A stretch of DNA of 59,281 nucleotides from Chloroflexota bacterium. GTDB lineage: Bacteria > Chloroflexota > UBA6077 > CF-72. The stretch covers positions 1 to 59,281 of the forward strand of contig JAFAOS010000385.1 in the NCBI GenBank assembly GCA_019247515.1, given 5' to 3'. Positions 32,890 to 41,145 of the stretch are shown one piece after another (position 1 is the first letter of the stretch; each line of letters begins with the position of its first letter). The notes under the pieces are model-generated. The model made no database searches. It saw nothing but the letters and a program-made list of their open reading frames with translations, and was not told where the DNA came from. The position numbers and the translations under genes were made by a program.

Positions 32890-34039
32890 TCGGATCGCGG
32901 CCTTCCTGGACGTCGCGCACCGCCTCGATGAGCAGTCGCCGCATCTGAATGATGGCCGTGTCGGCGCTGCCCAGGTGCTCCTGGGTGCGGTCGTAGATCG
33001 GGCCCATGCTCTCCTGGACCGCGAAGTCCTGGGTGTTGGTGCCCTCGATGCCCGTGTAATTGACGGTTTTCTGTCGCTCGCGGCTCAGGTTGTAGTCGTT
33101 GCTGGCGTTGGCCTTCAGGTTGAACGTCCCGGGGAGGTAGTCCTCCGCCAGGCCACGGCCCATGCGGTGCTCGTAGCGCTGCCAGCCCTCGTACGTCATC
33201 GGCCCCTCGTGGTTGAAATGGAAGTTCCACGCCCAGCACGTCTGGTCGTCGACGGGCACCCACATGTGGCCGTCGGTGTTGCCGAGGCTCTTCGCCGGAC
33301 CGCCCGCGCGCAGTTGATAGAAGGGCATCACGTAGTGGTAGATGCGCACGAAGTTCTGGTGGTCTTCGGGCAGCGGACGGATGCTGGCATACATGTAGCC
33401 GTAGTCGGTGTTCAGTACTTCGAGTCGGGGCGCCGTCGAGCGGGCCCGCGGATTGGCCAGGCCATCGGCATTCAGGTCGCGATGCAGGAACGAGGAGTGC
33501 GAGGTGTCCAGGCCGCCTTCCATGGCTTGCAGGTAGTTGCAGTTCTCGAAGGTTTTGGAGACCCACATGTGCCCCTCGGGTGCGCGCATCCATTCGAGGT
33601 CAGGCAGCGGCGGCCGTTTTTCGGCGGCGCCCATATACACCCACACCACCCCCGCCTTTTCGACGGCCGGATACGTTGTGGCTTTGACCTTGTGCTTGAA
33701 ATCCGACTCGGCGGGCTCGTTGGGCATATCGACGCAGTTGCCCTCGACGTCGAACTTCCAGCCGTGATACACGCACCGCAACCCCGCCTCTTCGTTGCGG
33801 CCGAAAAACAGCGAGGCGCCGCGATGCGGGCAGTTGTTCTGGATGACGCCAACGGCGCCGTGGGTGTCCTTGAAGGCGATGAGGTCCTCGCCGAGCAGTC
33901 GCAGGCGCACCGGGTCGCTGTCGGCGCGCGGCAGTTCGGACGCCAGCAGGGCGGGCATCCAGTAGCGGCGCATGGTGCTGCCCATTCCGGTGCCAGGTCC
34001 AACACGCGTGATGAGTTCGTTTTCTTCCTGCTTGAGCAT
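32780..34039 (-). CDS. Rieske [2Fe-2S] aromatic ring-hydroxylating oxygenase, alpha subunit
   Basis: 419 aa. The Rieske cluster ligands are C70-x-H72 and C89-x-x-H92 in CPHRGASLFFGRNEEAGLRCVYHGW. The mononuclear iron site appears as EGGLDTSHSSFLHRD. The pattern resembles phthalate 4,5-dioxygenase and related demethylases of the PobA/VanA branch, which use O2 to hydroxylate a ring or remove a methyl group. A dedicated reductase is not found in the window. It is the first gene of a leftward operon followed by the ABC ATPase, dehydrogenase, binding protein and permease, implying uptake and oxidation of one compound. Confidence 0.92.
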   Translation of the reverse strand: MLKQEENELITRVGPGTGMGSTMRRYWMPALLASELPRADSDPVRLRLLGEDLIAFKDTHGAVGVIQNNCPHRGASLFFGRNEEAGLRCVYHGWKFDVEGNCVDMPNEPAESDFKHKVKATTYPAVEKAGVVWVYMGAAEKRPPLPDLEWMRAPEGHMWVSKTFENCNYLQAMEGGLDTSHSSFLHRDLNADGLANPRARSTAPRLEVLNTDYGYMYASIRPLPEDHQNFVRIYHYVMPFYQLRAGGPAKSLGNTDGHMWVPVDDQTCWAWNFHFNHEGPMTYEGWQRYEHRMGRGLAEDYLPGTFNLKANASNDYNLSRERQKTVNYTGIEGTNTQDFAVQESMGPIYDRTQEHLGSADTAIIQMRRLLIEAVRDVQEGRDPIGSQGQGSRVRPAQMYLPEDAPWTETQLKEALVARY

Positions 34040-34106
34040 CGGGCGAAGTCTCCCCGGGCGGTTTTTACGATGGGTGTGCTGCTTGAAACACTATCAGACT
34101 CGCGGG

Positions 34107-35159
34107 TTACGCGACCGTCACCGTGCGCGTCAGGATGGCGTTCATCTGATAGCCGAACTTGTTCCACGCGGCGCGTTCGGGCTGAGTGTTGCCCCGGCCG
34201 TCGGTGGCGCGCACCGCGAAGCGGGCCGTGCCCCCGGTTGACGGAGTCCAAACGAACTCCCAGCGCGTCCAGGCCAGTGGGCCTTCGCCCCGCGTCAACC
34301 TCGCGGGCAACCACGTGCGCTGGTCGTCGGTGCTGACCTCGACCCGCTCGATCGGGGCGTGGCCGGACCACGCGAAGCCGAAGACCGTGTGCGAGCCAGC
34401 GCCGATCTGTTCGCCCTCGTTCGGCCAGGCCACTACGGACTTGACGGGCATCTCGCGAACCCTGCCGGTTGTCCGACCGTCGGCGTCGACGATGATGTAC
34501 CGCTCGGCGTTGTAGTAGCCCTTGAACGGCGTGTTGACGACCTCGATGCGCGACGGCCACTTGACGCTGGCGATACCCGCCCAGCGCGGCACCAGCAGGC
34601 GCACCGGGCCGCCATTCGGCGCCGGAACTGGCTCGCCGTTCATCGCGTACGCCAGCAGCACGCCAGGATCGCGCGCAACATCCAGCGGCAAACCGCGCTG
34701 AAAGTGGGTGCCGTTGGCGTCGACATCGTAGCCGGTCGCGACAACCTCCACGGCATCGTCCTCGACGCCACACCTGTCCAGGATCGTCGCGAGCGGCACC
34801 CCGGTGAAGCGCGCGTCGCTGATCGCCTGGTCATCCCACTGGTTGCCTTCGCCGGGTGGATTCCAGCGCTTGCGACTGTTGCCGGCGCACTCCAGCCACA
34901 CCTCGTGTGTCACGCCTGGCAGCGCCTTGATCGCTTCCAGGTCGAGGGTCAGCGGGCGTTGGACTCGTCCGTCGACGCGCACGCGCCAGTCGCCCGCCGC
35001 CAGGCTCGGCGGCGGATTGTTCGAGCGCAAGAAGAACAGGGGATTGTCGACGAGCGTGCGGTTGACCAGCGCCAGGGGCGCGGAGAAGTTGAGACCGTCG
35101 CCGAGCGAGATCAGGGCCGGGCTCTTACCGGGGTATGGCGCCACCTGCGTGTCAGTCAC
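34107..35159 (-). CDS. Sulfite-oxidase-fold molybdopterin oxidoreductase
   Basis: 350 aa from GTG 35159, overlapping the upstream TGA by 4 bases; longer frames upstream lie across the glycosyltransferase gene and are not credible. The molybdenum-ligating cysteine is C91 in WLECAGNSRKRW. Other family segments are GVPLATILDRCGVEDDAVEVV, GPVRLLVPRWAGIASVKWPSRIEV and a C-terminal Ig-like dimer domain (GFAWSGHAPIERVEVSTD, ARFAVRATDGRGNTQPE). No Tat signal is seen at the chosen start, so it may be cytoplasmic. No haem domain is fused. Its physiological electron acceptor is unknown. Confidence 0.88.
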   Translation of the reverse strand: MTDTQVAPYPGKSPALISLGDGLNFSAPLALVNRTLVDNPLFFLRSNNPPPSLAAGDWRVRVDGRVQRPLTLDLEAIKALPGVTHEVWLECAGNSRKRWNPPGEGNQWDDQAISDARFTGVPLATILDRCGVEDDAVEVVATGYDVDANGTHFQRGLPLDVARDPGVLLAYAMNGEPVPAPNGGPVRLLVPRWAGIASVKWPSRIEVVNTPFKGYYNAERYIIVDADGRTTGRVREMPVKSVVAWPNEGEQIGAGSHTVFGFAWSGHAPIERVEVSTDDQRTWLPARLTRGEGPLAWTRWEFVWTPSTGGTARFAVRATDGRGNTQPERAAWNKFGYQMNAILTRTVTVA

Positions 35160-36478
35160 AAGTTGTTCACTGTAGCCCACGCGACAGGCTCGGCGCGCGA
35201 CGCTTGCGTGACACGATCTGGCGCTCGCGTGGCGGCCCAGATCGACCAGGCCACGAAGCACGCCACGTTCACCGCCGCGTTGAATAGTCGTAGCTGTTGG
35301 ACCAGCGGATCGTCGAGCCCGCGGCCGAGTGCCTCGAGGACGAGCTGATCCTGCAACACCATGTTCAACAGGAGTGTCAGGCTGATCACGGCGAAGGGCA
35401 CCAGCAGGCGCGGCCGCGCGGGCCAGGCGAGCGAGAGCAACGGCAGCGCGAAGAACAGGTGGTTTTCGTGCGCTTGCGTCGTCAGCGTGAACCAGCCCAG
35501 GACGCCCAGCGCGGCGGCTTCCGCCAGGCTCGCGCGGTGCGTCCAGTAGAGCCAGAACGTCAGGAGCATGCTGGCGCCCACCAGCCCAGCGGACACGAGG
35601 CGAAACGTCAGCGGACCCGCGAGCCGTGCGGAGTCCGGCACGAAGATGGGGTCCTGTCCGCGCAGTTGCAAGACCAGCCACCACAGGTTGTGCGCATCCG
35701 CGCTGACCACCGGCATGACCGTCGAGACGGCGAGCGGCAGGCTCAGCAGTTCGAGGAAGTGGCCCGTGACCAGGAACGGCGCGGCGATCAGGCATGCGGT
35801 GACGCCGCCCACCACGGCGCCGCGCGCCAACCCCGCCGCACCGTGCTGTCTGAAGGTAGCAATCGCCACCAGCGGAATCAGGAACCACGCTTGCGGCTTG
35901 GCCAGGGCCGCCGCGGCCAGCGCGGCCCAGGGCGCGATCACCTGTCCGAGGTCCAGCAGGCCGACGCTCAGCACGCCGAACAGCGAATGGGCGCCGTCCG
36001 GCTGGCCCCAGTGGGCGACGTCGTAGAGCGTGGCCGGATTCAACAGGTACGCGCCGGCCGCCATTGACGCCAGCTTTTCGCTGCAAACGCGTCCGACCAG
36101 GACAAAGATGGTTACGCCAGTCAGCACGTCCCAGAGCAGGGCGACGAACTTGATGCCCTCGTGCAGCGCCGGGCTTTGCTGCGCCTGGTCCGCGTCGAAG
36201 CCCGCGTCCTGGAAGTGCTGGTACAGCGTGCCGACAAGCTCGTACGGCAGGATCGTCACCGGCGGATAGACGGCGTACGTTTCGGGCCAGGTGCCGCTGT
36301 AGGCCGACTGAATGCCGCCCTGCGTGACCAGTCGCGTCCAATACACGTAGTGGCTGATGTCGCCCGTGAGCGAGCCGTCCTCGTTGCGCACCGCGTAACC
36401 AGGTGTGTCGCGCAGCAGGTAGCCGACAACCAGCGTCAGCAGCACGGCCGCTCCGAACAGCGCCCGCCAGCGCATCAC
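35156..36478 (-). CDS. Multi-pass membrane glycosyltransferase-like protein (GT-C type)
   Basis: 440 aa with about ten hydrophobic segments. The N-terminus has a signal-anchor (ALFGAAVLLTLVVGYLL) and then an acidic first loop with GDISHYVYWTRLVTQGG, the placement expected for the catalytic loop of GT-C enzymes. LLNPATLYDVAHWGQPDGAHSLFG is typical of bacterial DUF2029/alpha-mannosyltransferase-like families. It probably moves a sugar from a polyprenyl phosphate donor to a lipid or protein outside. It overlaps the methyltransferase gene by 4 bases upstream and the sulfite-oxidase-type gene by 4 bases downstream. Confidence 0.78.
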   Translation of the reverse strand: MMRWRALFGAAVLLTLVVGYLLRDTPGYAVRNEDGSLTGDISHYVYWTRLVTQGGIQSAYSGTWPETYAVYPPVTILPYELVGTLYQHFQDAGFDADQAQQSPALHEGIKFVALLWDVLTGVTIFVLVGRVCSEKLASMAAGAYLLNPATLYDVAHWGQPDGAHSLFGVLSVGLLDLGQVIAPWAALAAAALAKPQAWFLIPLVAIATFRQHGAAGLARGAVVGGVTACLIAAPFLVTGHFLELLSLPLAVSTVMPVVSADAHNLWWLVLQLRGQDPIFVPDSARLAGPLTFRLVSAGLVGASMLLTFWLYWTHRASLAEAAALGVLGWFTLTTQAHENHLFFALPLLSLAWPARPRLLVPFAVISLTLLLNMVLQDQLVLEALGRGLDDPLVQQLRLFNAAVNVACFVAWSIWAATRAPDRVTQASRAEPVAWATVNNL

Positions 36479-37329
36479 CGCTTACGGGCGACGACGACGT
36501 TGTGCGCGGCCAGCACGTTCAGTCCTGGCGTGATTTCCACAAGACGCTCGACCCAGGACCAGGGTTTCGCCAACTGCACGGGCAGGAAGTCGGGCGTGAA
36601 GCCGCTCCGCAGCACCTTGTCAACCTGCAGTCCCGAAGCGCGGGTGTCGCGCAGCAGCTCTTCGCGGGGCACCAGGCGCTCGTCCCCCGAATCCTGCGGC
36701 ACGCGCTTCATCAGGATGGGCCAGTAGGGATTGGCTGGATTGTGGTCCCACAGCACGACGAAGCCGCCGCGTTTGACCACGCGGCCCATCTCGTCGACGG
36801 TAGCCGCCACGCGCTCTGGGGTCTCGAGGTGGTGCAGCGTGGCCACCGTGAGCGCGAGGTCGAAGCTGTCGTCGGCGAACGGCAGCGCCGTGGTGACGCC
36901 CGCGAAGGTGCCGACCAGGCCGCGCTCGCGGGCCCGGGCGACCATGGACGACGACAGGTCGACGCCGAAGACGTCGAAACCTTCGGCGGCGATCGCGGCG
37001 CCCAGCTGGCCCGTGCCGCAGCCGACGTCCAGGACCAGTCCGCCCATGGGCAACAGGCTCTTGACCAGCCCGGTGCGTTTGTCGAGGTAGTGCTCGGCGA
37101 CGTGGCGCGGAAAGACGTCGTCGTATTCGTGCGCCACGGCGGCGTACAGCGCGTGCTGGCGCTGTTCGGTGTCGCCCAGCAGGTTGCGCGGCAACAGCTC
37201 CGGGATGCCGTTGCTGGTGGTGAAGACGCGTCCGCAGGCGACGCACTGGAGCGTTTCGGCGTTGACGGCGCCGCGGCAGTCAGGACAGGCGAGCGCGACG
37301 CGCGGCGCGGGCGTCGAGACGATCGGCAT
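36475..37329 (-). CDS. Class I SAM-dependent methyltransferase with N-terminal zinc ribbon
   Basis: 284 aa. It opens with two CxxC pairs (CPDCRG and CVACGR), a Trm112-like zinc ribbon with NGIPELLP, then the methyltransferase domain: LVLDVGCGTGQLGAAIAAEG (motif I), GVDLSSSMVARARERG, ALPFADDSFDLALTVATLHHLETPE and a late GGFVVLWDHNPANPYWP. This layout is common in enzymes methylating sugars, lipids or quinones. It begins 10 bases after the response regulator gene and is coupled by ATGA to the membrane protein. Target unknown. Confidence 0.85.
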   Translation of the reverse strand: MPIVSTPAPRVALACPDCRGAVNAETLQCVACGRVFTTSNGIPELLPRNLLGDTEQRQHALYAAVAHEYDDVFPRHVAEHYLDKRTGLVKSLLPMGGLVLDVGCGTGQLGAAIAAEGFDVFGVDLSSSMVARARERGLVGTFAGVTTALPFADDSFDLALTVATLHHLETPERVAATVDEMGRVVKRGGFVVLWDHNPANPYWPILMKRVPQDSGDERLVPREELLRDTRASGLQVDKVLRSGFTPDFLPVQLAKPWSWVERLVEITPGLNVLAAHNVVVARKR

Positions 37330-37339
37330 GCGGCGCGGC

Positions 37340-37819
37340 TCAGTACCCGTGCAGGAAGTAGTCCTGGGGGTCGTAGGTGTGCGGCTGCACTTCGACGATC
37401 GGATCGCCGAGGGCTTTGCGCACCGCGTTCAGCATGATGTCGATGTCGAACGGCTTCTGGACGACACTGTCGACCAGGCTGGATTCCTCGGTCGACAGGT
37501 TCAGAGCGCCACCCGAGACCAGCACGATGGGCGCTCGGCGGGTGGCCTCGCTGCCGCGGACCTGGCGCAGGACGTCGAGACCGTCGGGGTAGGCCAGGTT
37601 CAGGTCGAGCAAGACCAGGTCAGGGGCCCGTCCGCGGGCCAGTCTCAAAGCCTCCTGCGGGTCCCAGGCGCGCACGGCGCGGTAACCCTCTTGCCTCAGC
37701 AGGCCCGCAATCAGTCCACCGACCGAGGCATGGTCCTCGAGAACCAGGACGACCTTGCGCCTGGGGGCGGTCGCCGTGGCGCGTCCGTTGTGATGCCCGC
37801 GGGCGTACGGGTGGGGCAC
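37340..37819 (-). CDS. Single-domain response regulator
   Basis: 159 aa from GTG 37819. After ~20 basic residues comes a receiver domain: acidic pair in LVLEDH (28-29), phosphorylated Asp72 in LVLLDLNLAYPDG, and Lys122 in VVQKPFD. There is no output domain; the 30-residue tail (PIVEVQPHTYDPQDYFLHGY) is unfamiliar. No histidine kinase is adjacent. It leads an operon with a methyltransferase, a membrane glycosyltransferase-like protein and a molybdoenzyme. A TATACT at 37836-37831 is a possible -10, which would leave only a ~5-base leader, but no -35 is visible. Confidence 0.9.
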   Translation of the reverse strand: MPHPYARGHHNGRATATAPRRKVVLVLEDHASVGGLIAGLLRQEGYRAVRAWDPQEALRLARGRAPDLVLLDLNLAYPDGLDVLRQVRGSEATRRAPIVLVSGGALNLSTEESSLVDSVVQKPFDIDIMLNAVRKALGDPIVEVQPHTYDPQDYFLHGY

Positions 37820-37953
37820 GGCTGGGAGTATACGGCCGGCCCAGCCCTCGCGAGATTGCCACCATGTGACGTTTCTCTCACAGGCACACCGCGACTTTGG
37901 TATTGGGCAGTTTGCCCGACGCGCTAGGCAACAATCTGGACCATCGACCAGTG

Positions 37954-37968
37954 TCGATCGTCGATCGA
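37954..37968. promoter_or_regulatory. 15-bp palindrome in a divergent promoter region
   Basis: TCGATCG-T-CGATCGA is a perfect inverted repeat, preceded by ATCGACCAGTG. It sits between the response regulator and a small rightward gene, 22 bases before the latter's ATG. It may be an operator for a dimeric regulator. Confidence 0.35.
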
Positions 37969-37989
37969 AGGGTTAGCTTGAGTACCAGC

Positions 37990-38385
37990 ATGCATCACAC
38001 ACGGTCACACATTTCGAGCACGTCGCGGCGATCCTGGCCGCGACTGCTCGGCGCGCGCAATCACTACACCCCCGCGGAGGTCCGCCAGCGTTTACAGGTG
38101 GACCACGCCGACGATCCGCGCACGGCCGCCGTTCACGCCGCGGCGGCGCGGGTCGGCGTCTGGTCGAGCCTTCTGCGACCGCAGGACGCCTTTGACCTGG
38201 GACGCGCCGCCGATCGACTGCCGACAGTCGTGTACTGGTATCGGCAGGGCGTGTCGGCGGGCGAGATTGGTCGGCGATTGTCGCCCTTCGGCGGCGCCTG
38301 GGACGCCAATCGGGCGCTGGACACGGCGGCGAGGCTGATCGCCGAAGTGCTCAACAAAGGCCAGGTAACCGAGCTCGCAGCGTAG
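37990..38385 (+). CDS. Hypothetical protein, basic N-terminus
   Basis: 131 aa from ATG 37990; an upstream in-frame start at 37897 is possible but less likely. The first 30 residues are rich in His, Ser and Arg, then YTPAEVRQRLQVDHADDPRTAAVHAAAARVGVWSS and VVYWYRQGVSAGEIGRRLSPFGGAWDANRALDTAARLIA, which look helical with a helix-turn-helix-like GVSAGEIGRRLS segment. It may be a small DNA-binding protein. No family recognised. Confidence 0.6.
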   Translation: MHHTRSHISSTSRRSWPRLLGARNHYTPAEVRQRLQVDHADDPRTAAVHAAAARVGVWSSLLRPQDAFDLGRAADRLPTVVYWYRQGVSAGEIGRRLSPFGGAWDANRALDTAARLIAEVLNKGQVTELAA

Positions 38386-38460
38386 GCCGCTTCGCATTTT
38401 GAACCTCTGACAGTGCATCGGCTCGCAAGCCTGGCATGCCTCCTGCCTTTGTGTTCGGCC

Positions 38461-39570
38461 GTGACGTTCACGGTCAAACTTCCACCCCTGGAGGTGTTGC
38501 GCGCGACGCTCGTCGTCGTCGGCGTAGGGTTTGGCTGTTTTCTGCTGTGGCAGGTCCAGGAGGTCCTGTTCCTGCTGGTGCTGGCCATTCTGCTGGCGAC
38601 CGCCATCGAGCCGCTGGTGAAGCAACTGCGTCGCGGGCCCTTCACGCGCGGCACGGGCGTGCTGGCGGTCTACACGTTGATCATCGTGATCATCGGCCTG
38701 CCCGCCTACCTGTTCATCCCGAGCGTCGTCGACCAGGCCGCGACCTTCAGTGCCACGTTGCCGGATCGGCTCCAGCAGCTCAAACCCTACGCCGAGTCTC
38801 TGCATCCTGCGTTGGTCGGCACGCTCGCCGCGGGCATGATCGACAATGCCGTTCGCGCCGTCCAGACTCCCCAGCAGCCGGCGCAGGACCAGATCGTCGA
38901 GGCGGGCACGACCGCGGCGCACACGCTGTTCGCGTTCGTGACCGTGTTCGTGCTGGCCTTCTACTGGCTGGTCGAACGTGCCTCGATCAAGCGCGTCATC
39001 TTGCGGACCGTCCCGGTGCGTCTGGCGCGCGACGTGAACACGGTCTGGATGGAGGTCGAAGACAAGCTCGGCGGCTGGGTACGGGGCCAGATCATCCTCA
39101 TGCTGGCGGTCGGGGCGATGGCGAGCCTGGGCTACGTGGTACTCGGCCTGCCGAACCCGGCGCTGCTGGGCGTGGTCGCCGGCATGTGCGAGATCATTCC
39201 GATGGTCGGGCCATTTCTGGCCTTCGCGCCGGCGGTACTGGTCGCTCTGGCCGCTCTCGATCCCACGCACGCGCTGATGGTCGTGGCCTACGCGCTAATC
39301 ATCCAGCAGATTGAAAGCAACATTCTGGTCCCGCGCGTGATGGGTCGGACGGTCGGCGTCAGCTCGTTGACGGTCATGCTGGGCATCCTGATCGGCGGCG
39401 CGCTGGCCGGGCTGCCCGGCGCGTTCCTGGCCGTGCCGATCGCCGGGGCGCTGCAGGTCATCCTGGCGCACGTGCTGCGCAGCGAGGACGCCTCGCAAGC
39501 TCAGGAGCACGCCGATCCGACAGAGCGCGCCATGCGACAGGGCGAGACTGTCGGGCCGCGCGCTGCTTGA
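38461..39570 (+). CDS. AI-2E (PerM/YhhQ-like) family membrane transporter
   Basis: 369 aa from GTG 38461 (MTFTVKLPPLEVLR); GTG 38413 is an alternative that adds 16 residues. About eight hydrophobic segments match the AI-2E family: an N-terminal pair, a long extracytoplasmic stretch, then FVFVLAFYWLVERASIK-type and the conserved GQIILMLAVGAMASLGYVVLGLPNPALLGVVAGMCEIIPMVGPFLAFAPAVLVAL, and VMGRTVGVSSLTVMLGILIGGALAG. Members export quorum-sensing AI-2 or act as Na+/H+ antiporters; the name does not prove either role here. Confidence 0.85.
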   Translation: MTFTVKLPPLEVLRATLVVVGVGFGCFLLWQVQEVLFLLVLAILLATAIEPLVKQLRRGPFTRGTGVLAVYTLIIVIIGLPAYLFIPSVVDQAATFSATLPDRLQQLKPYAESLHPALVGTLAAGMIDNAVRAVQTPQQPAQDQIVEAGTTAAHTLFAFVTVFVLAFYWLVERASIKRVILRTVPVRLARDVNTVWMEVEDKLGGWVRGQIILMLAVGAMASLGYVVLGLPNPALLGVVAGMCEIIPMVGPFLAFAPAVLVALAALDPTHALMVVAYALIIQQIESNILVPRVMGRTVGVSSLTVMLGILIGGALAGLPGAFLAVPIAGALQVILAHVLRSEDASQAQEHADPTERAMRQGETVGPRAA

Positions 39571-39592
39571 TTAAAATCTCATCCGAGCGCGC

Positions 39593-39772
39593 ATGGACGA
39601 CGAGACCCCCGAGATGGAACAGTTGACCCAGGACATGCGGTCGGTAATGGCAGCCTGGGTCGAAGACCCGAACAATACCGTTCTCAAGCAGCGCTACCGC
39701 GACCTCCAGGCGCGGTATCAACGCCTGTTCCTGGAATACAAGCGCGGCCAGCGCGACGGCCTGCCCGCCTGA
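39593..39772 (+). CDS. Small 59-aa charged protein overlapping the amidohydrolase gene antiparallel
   Basis: Starting at ATG 39593, 22 bases after the AI-2E gene, this short frame encodes a highly charged, helical chain: MDDETPEMEQLTQDMRSVMA, VEDPNNTVLKQRYRDLQARYQ, LEYKRGQRDGLPA. The heptad-like pattern suggests a short coiled coil. It overlaps the 3' end of the leftward amidohydrolase gene by 55 bases. The composition is protein-like, not repeat-derived. No family recognised and no strong ribosome site. Confidence 0.5.
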   Translation: MDDETPEMEQLTQDMRSVMAAWVEDPNNTVLKQRYRDLQARYQRLFLEYKRGQRDGLPA

Positions 39773-41130
39773 GCGACATATCCCTCAGGGGTGATATCCG
39801 CGCGTTTCAGCAACGCGGCGCGTTGGGTGTCGGCCTCGGCAATTGCCTCCGCCTCGCTGAAGGCGAGCAGCTGCCCGTCTTCGACCACGATCTGTCCGCC
39901 GATCATCACCAGCCGCACGTCCGCGGCGCGCGCCGAGTAGATCAGGTGGGTGTAGACGTCCTGTAAGCCCGCGGCATGCGCGCGCCGCGGGTCGACCACG
40001 GCGAGGTCCGCGTACTTGCCGACCTCGAGGCTGCCAATGTCGGCGTCGAGTCCCAGTGCCCTCGCGCCGCCGATGGTGGCCATCTCGAACAGGTCCAGCG
40101 CCGCGACGCCCGGCGGTCCGGCCCGCAGCCGACTCAGCAAACCCGCCAGGCGCAGCTCCTCCCAGGCGTCGAGGCGATTGCTGGAGGCCGCGCCATCCGC
40201 CCCGATGGCCACGTTCACGCCGCGCTCGAGATACTCGGCGATCGGCGCCGTCCCGGATCCCAGCTTCATGTTGCACGATGGGCAGTGGACGACCGTGGCG
40301 CCGCCGCTCGCCAGGACGTCGAGCTCCTCCGGCTCCGGCCACACGCAGTGCGCAAAACAGGCATTGGTTTCGGCCAGGCCCAGGTTGGCCAGCAGCCGGA
40401 TGTTGGGCGCGCCGAAGCGGTGGCGGACGATGTCCGTCTCGTCACGCTGCTCGCTGGCGTGCGTGTGCACCAGCAGGTTGTTGGCTCGCGCGCGTGCGCC
40501 AATGCTGCGCAGCAGGTCCTGGGTCGCGCTCAGCACAGAGCGCGGGGAATAGGCATAGCGTAGTCGGCCGCCTTTGGCCTCGTGCCAGCCGTCGGCGAGT
40601 CGATCCGTATCGCGGAGCGCGACGGCGGTTGGCTCGAGCAGTCCCGGCGGCACGCCCTCGCCCGCGTCCATCAACGCCTTGCCGCCGGTGTAGCGGATGC
40701 TCGTTTCGGCGGCGGCTTCGAAGAGTGCATCGGTGTGGTGCACGGTGCCCATATCCAGGACCGCCGTCGTGCCGCCGAGCAGCAACTCCGCGATGCCGAG
40801 TCGCGCCGACGCGCGCAGCGACGCCTGGTCGTGCGCGGCCTCGAGAGGCCAGATGCGCTCGTGCAGCCAGGCAAGCAGCGGCTGGTCCTCGGCGAGGCCA
40901 CGGAACAGCGTCTGGCACAGGTGGACGTGCGACTGGACGAGACCGGGCACCACGACCAGGCCGCGGACGTCAATGGAGCGTTGAGCGGCCACTTTGCGGG
41001 CCGGATCGGCGAGATCGGCGATGCGGCCGTCGGCGTCGACCAGGAGGTCGGCCACCAGGAGCGTGCGCAGCGCATCCATCGTCACCAGCGTGCCGCCGCG
41101 CAGCGCGAGCGCGGCTGGCTCAGACGCCAC
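39718..41130 (-). CDS. Amidohydrolase, TRZ/ATZ deaminase family
   Basis: 470 aa. Zinc-binding motifs follow the ATZ/TRZ pattern: PGLVQSHVHLCQTLFRG, HTHASEQRDE, a single His in NACFAHCVW, and the catalytic Asp in IGADGAASSN. The family deaminates or dechlorinates purines, guanine-like or triazine rings, and 5'-deoxyadenosine; the CQTLFRG after the HxH is typical of this branch. It is the last gene of an operon with an aspartate-dehydrogenase-like and a gamma-glutamyltransferase-like gene, spaced 15-16 bases. The substrate is likely a nitrogenous compound. Confidence 0.88.
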   Translation of the reverse strand: MASEPAALALRGGTLVTMDALRTLLVADLLVDADGRIADLADPARKVAAQRSIDVRGLVVVPGLVQSHVHLCQTLFRGLAEDQPLLAWLHERIWPLEAAHDQASLRASARLGIAELLLGGTTAVLDMGTVHHTDALFEAAAETSIRYTGGKALMDAGEGVPPGLLEPTAVALRDTDRLADGWHEAKGGRLRYAYSPRSVLSATQDLLRSIGARARANNLLVHTHASEQRDETDIVRHRFGAPNIRLLANLGLAETNACFAHCVWPEPEELDVLASGGATVVHCPSCNMKLGSGTAPIAEYLERGVNVAIGADGAASSNRLDAWEELRLAGLLSRLRAGPPGVAALDLFEMATIGGARALGLDADIGSLEVGKYADLAVVDPRRAHAAGLQDVYTHLIYSARAADVRLVMIGGQIVVEDGQLLAFSEAEAIAEADTQRAALLKRADITPEGYVAQAGRPSRWPRLYSRNRR

Positions 41131-41145
41131 GGTAGCTGTTGGTCT

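Noticed and set aside
35160-36341. Extended sulfite-oxidase-type frame reaching 36341
   Set aside because: The added part is antisense-like shadow of the membrane glycosyltransferase gene in another frame; the GTGA overlap at 35159 fits the operon.
37877-37894. CRP/FNR-like half-sites TGTGA and TCACA before the response regulator
   Set aside because: The halves are 8 bases apart rather than the 6 of the CRP consensus, and no CRP-type gene or second site supports it.
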